DNA of 7,843 nucleotides, taken from positions 1 to 7,843 of the forward strand of contig QMVA01000062.1 in assembly GCA_003660865.1 (NCBI GenBank), written 5' to 3'. Shown here one piece after another: positions 5,671 to 7,843 of the stretch. This DNA is from Candidatus Nanohalarchaeota archaeon (lineage in GTDB: Archaea; EX4484-52; B79-G9). Positions within the stretch are counted from its first letter, which is position 1; each line of letters opens with the position of its first letter. The notes under the pieces are model-generated. The model did not search any database, had not been told where the DNA came from, and saw only the letters and a list, made by a program, of their open reading frames with translations. Position numbers and translations under genes: made by a program.

Positions 5671-6153
5671 TCAAAATATAGCTCCCCTAACTCTATTCTG
5701 CAATGCAGCTATTTTTTCCGTATTCAATCCGTCTATCATTTCCTCAATCTCAAGAACAAAGCTTTTAGTCTGACAGGTTAAGCGCTCTGTGTTTATCTTT
5801 ATCTCTTTTGGATAATATTGCATGTCCACGCGGTCGTCTTTTGACTGCTTAAATTCCTTAATGAAGTTCCGCGGAACACTATTTTTGAACAGGTAGGCGA
5901 ATAATGCGATAGTACAATCATGTATTTCGCATTTTACACCGATTTTCGCCATCAGGGCATACACCACAAAATATCTAGCATAATAGCTGGCAGAAACTGC
6001 CCACTCTGTGATTCCGGCATTTGCGTTCAACTCCATAGATTTTATCGCGGTCCTTGATTTTTCCAGATATGCCCTGACAAGGTTCACGGAAGGCGAAACT
6101 AGTTTTATTCCTTTGTTCTTATCCGCACACCATTTCAAATAATTATTTTGCAT
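5671..6153 (-). CDS. HEPN-domain protein, partner of the MNT nucleotidyltransferase
   Basis: 160 residues from ATG at 6153, which overlaps the end of the nucleotidyltransferase gene by 11 bases and gives the family-like start MQNNYLKWCADKNKGIKLVS. An upstream in-frame start at 6204 would lie deep inside the partner gene and add hydrophobic residues without family character. The body is all-helical: NLVRAYLEKSRTAIKSM (24-40), WAVSASYYARYFVVYALMAK (51-70), GVKCEIHDCTIALFAYLF (72-89), KDDRVDMQYY (105-114), and a final helix to residue 160. This matches archaeal HEPN proteins encoded beside minimal nucleotidyltransferases. HEPN toxins are typically RNases with an Rx4-6H motif; the corresponding place reads RVDMQYY, with no histidine at the expected spacing. 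In characterised HepT the partner nucleotidyltransferase AMPylates a tyrosine near this motif, and Tyr113/Tyr114 are candidates here by analogy. Confidence 0.75.
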   Translation of the reverse strand: MQNNYLKWCADKNKGIKLVSPSVNLVRAYLEKSRTAIKSMELNANAGITEWAVSASYYARYFVVYALMAKIGVKCEIHDCTIALFAYLFKNSVPRNFIKEFKQSKDDRVDMQYYPKEIKINTERLTCQTKSFVLEIEEMIDGLNTEKIAALQNRVRGAIF

Positions 6154-6751
6154 AATAATCCCACATAATATCGCAAAAATCATCAATGCCTTTGAGCGTA
6201 ACATGGCCTAAAGCCACCTCGCTTATCAGCGGATCAGCATTTTTCAGGCCATCCAAAAACTGCTTTTTTCCTGATGACTTAACACTGATTTTCCTGCCAA
6301 TCACCATACTTAATTCATCTATTGCGCTTTTATTGAATTTTTTAGCAGTTATGACAAAAATATCAATATCACTTTCCTTTGTAGCATATCCTTTAGCGAA
6401 ACTGCCGAACAAAAGAACTATGCCGTCAATTTTTTTGCCTATCTCACTTATGACTTTCTTTATCTGGAAGTTTTTATCAATGAAATTGACTGTAAAGAAT
6501 GCCTCAGCCATTGTCATATAGTATTTCATGCTTAGATTGTTCAGGTTCAGACAATATTCTTTATTTTTTCCCTTTAACGCACTTGATAAGATATTTGCAC
6601 ACTCCAGCCTTTTGAGCTGCAATTGCACTGCCTTTACATCTACCTTTGTTCTTCTTGCTATTTCCCTTAAGTGCAATAATATTTTGTAGTTATCCTTGTA
6701 AAGCGCGAGGATTTTAAGCGTAGTCTGATTTATGTTGTATTTTTTCATCAT
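6143..6751 (-). CDS. wHTH-MNT nucleotidyltransferase, antitoxin-like partner of HEPN
   Basis: 202 residues from the first of two adjacent ATGs; no GGTG-type site precedes it and the TATA spacing puts the transcript start almost at the ATG, so a leaderless mRNA is likely. Residues 8-60 form a winged helix-turn-helix (LLHLREIARRTKVDVKAVQL, 25-44, with the recognition helix after VD). Residues 95-202 are a minimal nucleotidyltransferase: LLFGSFAKGYATKESDIDIF (113-132) carries the exact GSx10DxD motif, with Ser117, Asp128 and Asp130. Catalytic positions are intact, so AMP transfer to the HEPN partner is plausible, as shown for MntA/HepT. The gene overlaps the HEPN gene by 11 bases. An 18-bp palindrome just before the start suggests that the winged helix represses its own operon, an arrangement combining regulator and modifying enzyme in one protein. 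Confidence 0.85.
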   Translation of the reverse strand: MMKKYNINQTTLKILALYKDNYKILLHLREIARRTKVDVKAVQLQLKRLECANILSSALKGKNKEYCLNLNNLSMKYYMTMAEAFFTVNFIDKNFQIKKVISEIGKKIDGIVLLFGSFAKGYATKESDIDIFVITAKKFNKSAIDELSMVIGRKISVKSSGKKQFLDGLKNADPLISEVALGHVTLKGIDDFCDIMWDYYAK

Positions 6752-6752
6752 G

Positions 6753-6770
6753 TGTTGTATTTATACAACA
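6753..6770. promoter_or_regulatory. 18-bp perfect palindrome upstream of the MNT gene, candidate operator
   Basis: TGTTGTAT and its complement ATACAACA flank TT. It lies between the TATA box (6774-6782) and the ATG at 6751, so a bound protein would block initiation. A further TGTTGTAT half-site at 6733-6740, inside the first codons, is exactly 20 bases away in the same orientation. Confidence 0.65.
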
Positions 6771-6773
6771 GAA

Positions 6774-6782
6774 ATATATAAA
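6774..6782 (-). promoter_or_regulatory. TATA box of the MNT/HEPN operon
   Basis: On minus, TTTATATAT centred about 27 bases before the ATG. The expected start falls at or within a few bases of the ATG, indicating a leaderless transcript. Confidence 0.6.
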
Positions 6783-7013
6783 GCTTTTCATCACAGAGAC
6801 TTTATACAGTATATCCGAATCCAGTATATAACGAAACCCTAAACAAATCATACTGCATGCGAACACCTATGAGGTTGAAAGAGAAGATTGAATGAGATTT
6901 ATTTGAGCACAACAAGAGTGAGAAATAAAAGGTTTGGGGGGTAAAAATTATAGGAAAGTTGGGACATTTCACCGTCGAGTTATGGATAAATTGAACCGGC
7001 GATTACAGTAAAT
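6783..7013. other. Gene-free stretch at the right of the island
   Basis: No supported gene or RNA is seen between the MNT promoter and the 37-bp direct repeat. Composition is mixed and A/G-rich, for example around 6870-6960, unlike the A/C-rich DNA that resumes at about 7159. Confidence 0.5.
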
Positions 7014-7055
7014 CAAACCATTAACCATCAAAGTAGACAAGTGACCTAAAGCGAA
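7014..7055 (+). repeat. 37-bp direct repeat with a truncated twin-hairpin element
   Basis: 7014-7050 repeats 5528-5564. The hairpin element that should follow stops after CTAAAGCGAA (to 7055), that is, at the GAA loop of hairpin A. A six-base gap then leads into complete copy 3. The 3' arm and hairpin B are missing. Confidence 0.75.
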
Positions 7056-7061
7056 CCAGAA

Positions 7062-7147
7062 CAGACAAGTGACCTAAACCGAAGGTTTACGGTCGCTCTA
7101 ATCGCCAGCCTTTTATAAGGCTGTCGCCCAGCCTTTTACAAGGCTGG
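7062..7147 (+). repeat. Twin-hairpin element, copy 3, with a duplicated second hairpin
   Basis: 7062-7123 matches copy 1 at 56 of 62 positions. Hairpin A (7068-7097) has inner stem TAAACC/GGTTTA and loop GAA; the changed pair is compensatory. Hairpin B (7106-7123) is CAGCCTT/AAGGCTG around TTAT, and a second hairpin B follows (7128-7147, CCAGCCTT/AAGGCTGG around TTAC). The last stem ends 11 bases before the next gene's ATG and marks the right boundary of the island. Confidence 0.9.
7111..7118 (+). promoter_or_regulatory. Possible TATA box within the hairpin B loop of copy 3
   Basis: TTTTATAA lies about 45 bases before the ATG at 7159. A start near 7140 would give a leader of about 20 bases containing GTGA at 7150-7153. 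The other copies lack this TATA sequence because their loops differ. Confidence 0.4.
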
Positions 7148-7158
7148 AAGTGAACAAA

Positions 7159-7843
7159 ATGCCAAAAAACATACTAGTAACAGGTGGAGCAGGCTTCATC
7201 GGAAGCCACCTTGTAGACAAACTTCTAAAAATAGGGCACGAGGTAAAAGTAATCGACAATTTCAGCCCATACTACTCCCCGCAACTCAAGCACCAAAATA
7301 TCAGCCACAATAAAGACAACCCGAACTTTAAACTAATCAGCGGCAGTATAACAGACAACGAAACAGTAAAAACAGCACTAAAAGACACAGAAATAATCTA
7401 TCACCTGGCATCCCAGCCAGGCATAAAAATATCAGTAGACAATCCAATAACCACTAACGACACCAACATCAACGGCACCCTCAACATACTAAACCAGATG
7501 AGAGACACAGGCATCAAAAAAATAATATTCCAGTCATCCTCCTCAGTTTACGGTAAAGTAAAATCACTCCCATTCAGCGAAAACGAGCCAAAGAAGCCAG
7601 TTTCACCATACGCTGTATCAAAACTCGCATGCGAACACTATGTCCGCGTATTCTCAGAACTCTACGGCTTCAAAATGACAATCATACGGCCATTCACAGT
7701 ATATGGCCCAAGAATGCGCCCTGACCTTGCAATAGCAATCTTCACAAAAAAAGCACTAAAAAACGAGCCAATAACAATATTCGGAGACGGCAGCCAGACA
7801 AGAGACTTCACCCACGTAAAAAACATAGTTGACGCCAACATAA
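7159..7843 (+). CDS. NAD-dependent sugar-nucleotide epimerase (GalE/GAE type), cut by the window end
   Basis: 228 codons are visible, about three quarters of the usual 305-330 residues. ATG at 7159 has GTGA five bases upstream. This extended-SDR enzyme inverts C4 of a UDP-sugar through a keto intermediate with bound NAD. Residues 8-16 are TGGAGFIGS, VIDNF (31-35) is the start of the second strand, YHLASQPGIK (81-90) and QSSSSVYG (125-132) surround the catalytic serine, and Tyr151/Lys155 in SPYAVSK are the YxxxK pair. RPFTVYGPRMRPDLAI (177-192) and FGDGSQTRDFTHV (208-220) follow. RPD and the ASQPG motif resemble UDP-glucuronate or UDP-glucose 4-epimerases more than decarboxylases. A/C-ending codon use returns here, matching the glycan genes left of the island. 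Likely substrates include UDP-glucose, UDP-glucuronate or the UDP-xylose made by the upstream decarboxylase; not decidable by eye. Confidence 0.85.
   Translation, partial: MPKNILVTGGAGFIGSHLVDKLLKIGHEVKVIDNFSPYYSPQLKHQNISHNKDNPNFKLISGSITDNETVKTALKDTEIIYHLASQPGIKISVDNPITTNDTNINGTLNILNQMRDTGIKKIIFQSSSSVYGKVKSLPFSENEPKKPVSPYAVSKLACEHYVRVFSELYGFKMTIIRPFTVYGPRMRPDLAIAIFTKKALKNEPITIFGDGSQTRDFTHVKNIVDANI

Noticed and set aside
6855..6866. Twelve-base match to the epimerase gene at 7627-7638 (GCATGCGAACAC) as a gene remnant
   Set aside because: A 12-base match is expected by chance about once or twice in a window this size, and the flanking frame does not extend the similarity.
4268..7147. Integron attC sites
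   Set aside because: The spacing of hairpin-bounded modules is reminiscent, but I see no GTTRRRY core sites and no integrase gene in the window.
4268..7147. CRISPR array
   Set aside because: Only three full repeat copies, more than 1 kb apart, with genes between them rather than short spacers.

Overview
The window looks like chromosomal DNA of an archaeon. The genes are preceded by TATA-like boxes about 25 bases before the expected transcript starts, several by GGTG/GTGA-type ribosome binding sites, and ATA and AGA codons are common. Gene content (a ribbon-helix-helix fusion, an MNT/HEPN pair, an archaeal-type RelE/ParE toxin) fits an uncultured, possibly DPANN-type archaeon, but the phylum cannot be fixed from this sequence.

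Layout. (1) Positions 1-2230, minus strand: a two-gene operon. The first gene fuses a ribbon-helix-helix domain to a sugar-nucleotidyltransferase domain whose catalytic motifs are degenerate. The second is a NodU/CmcH-type carbamoyltransferase broken by four apparent frameshifts and one in-frame TAG; it runs off the left edge. (2) 2231-2339: a divergent promoter region. (3) 2340-4278, plus strand: a GalU/RmlA-type nucleotidyltransferase and a UDP-glucuronate decarboxylase, both intact. (4) 4279-7158: an island of different base composition holding two unrelated two-gene toxin-antitoxin-like modules, a wHTH/RelE-ParE pair on plus and an MNT/HEPN pair on minus. They are separated and bounded by three same-orientation copies of a 62-bp element that folds into two hairpins. 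(5) 7159-7843, plus: the first 228 codons of a GalE/GAE-type NAD-dependent epimerase, cut by the window end.

How the genes fit together. The glycan genes can supply UDP-sugars: NTP plus sugar-1-phosphate to NDP-sugar, UDP-glucuronate to UDP-xylose, and a C4 epimerisation, probably for a surface polysaccharide or glycoprotein. The carbamoyltransferase would once have decorated such a sugar. No UDP-glucose dehydrogenase is visible here.

The most interesting structure is the 62-bp twin-hairpin element. Its stems differ between copies by compensatory base changes, all three first hairpins end in a GNA triloop, its left edge coincides with the stop codon of the decarboxylase gene, and it delimits each toxin-antitoxin module as if these were cassettes. 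A partial fourth copy is broken at the hairpin tip, and a short orphan epimerase-like 3' end follows copy 2. Together these suggest repeat-mediated insertion or shuffling of addiction modules inside a glycan locus.
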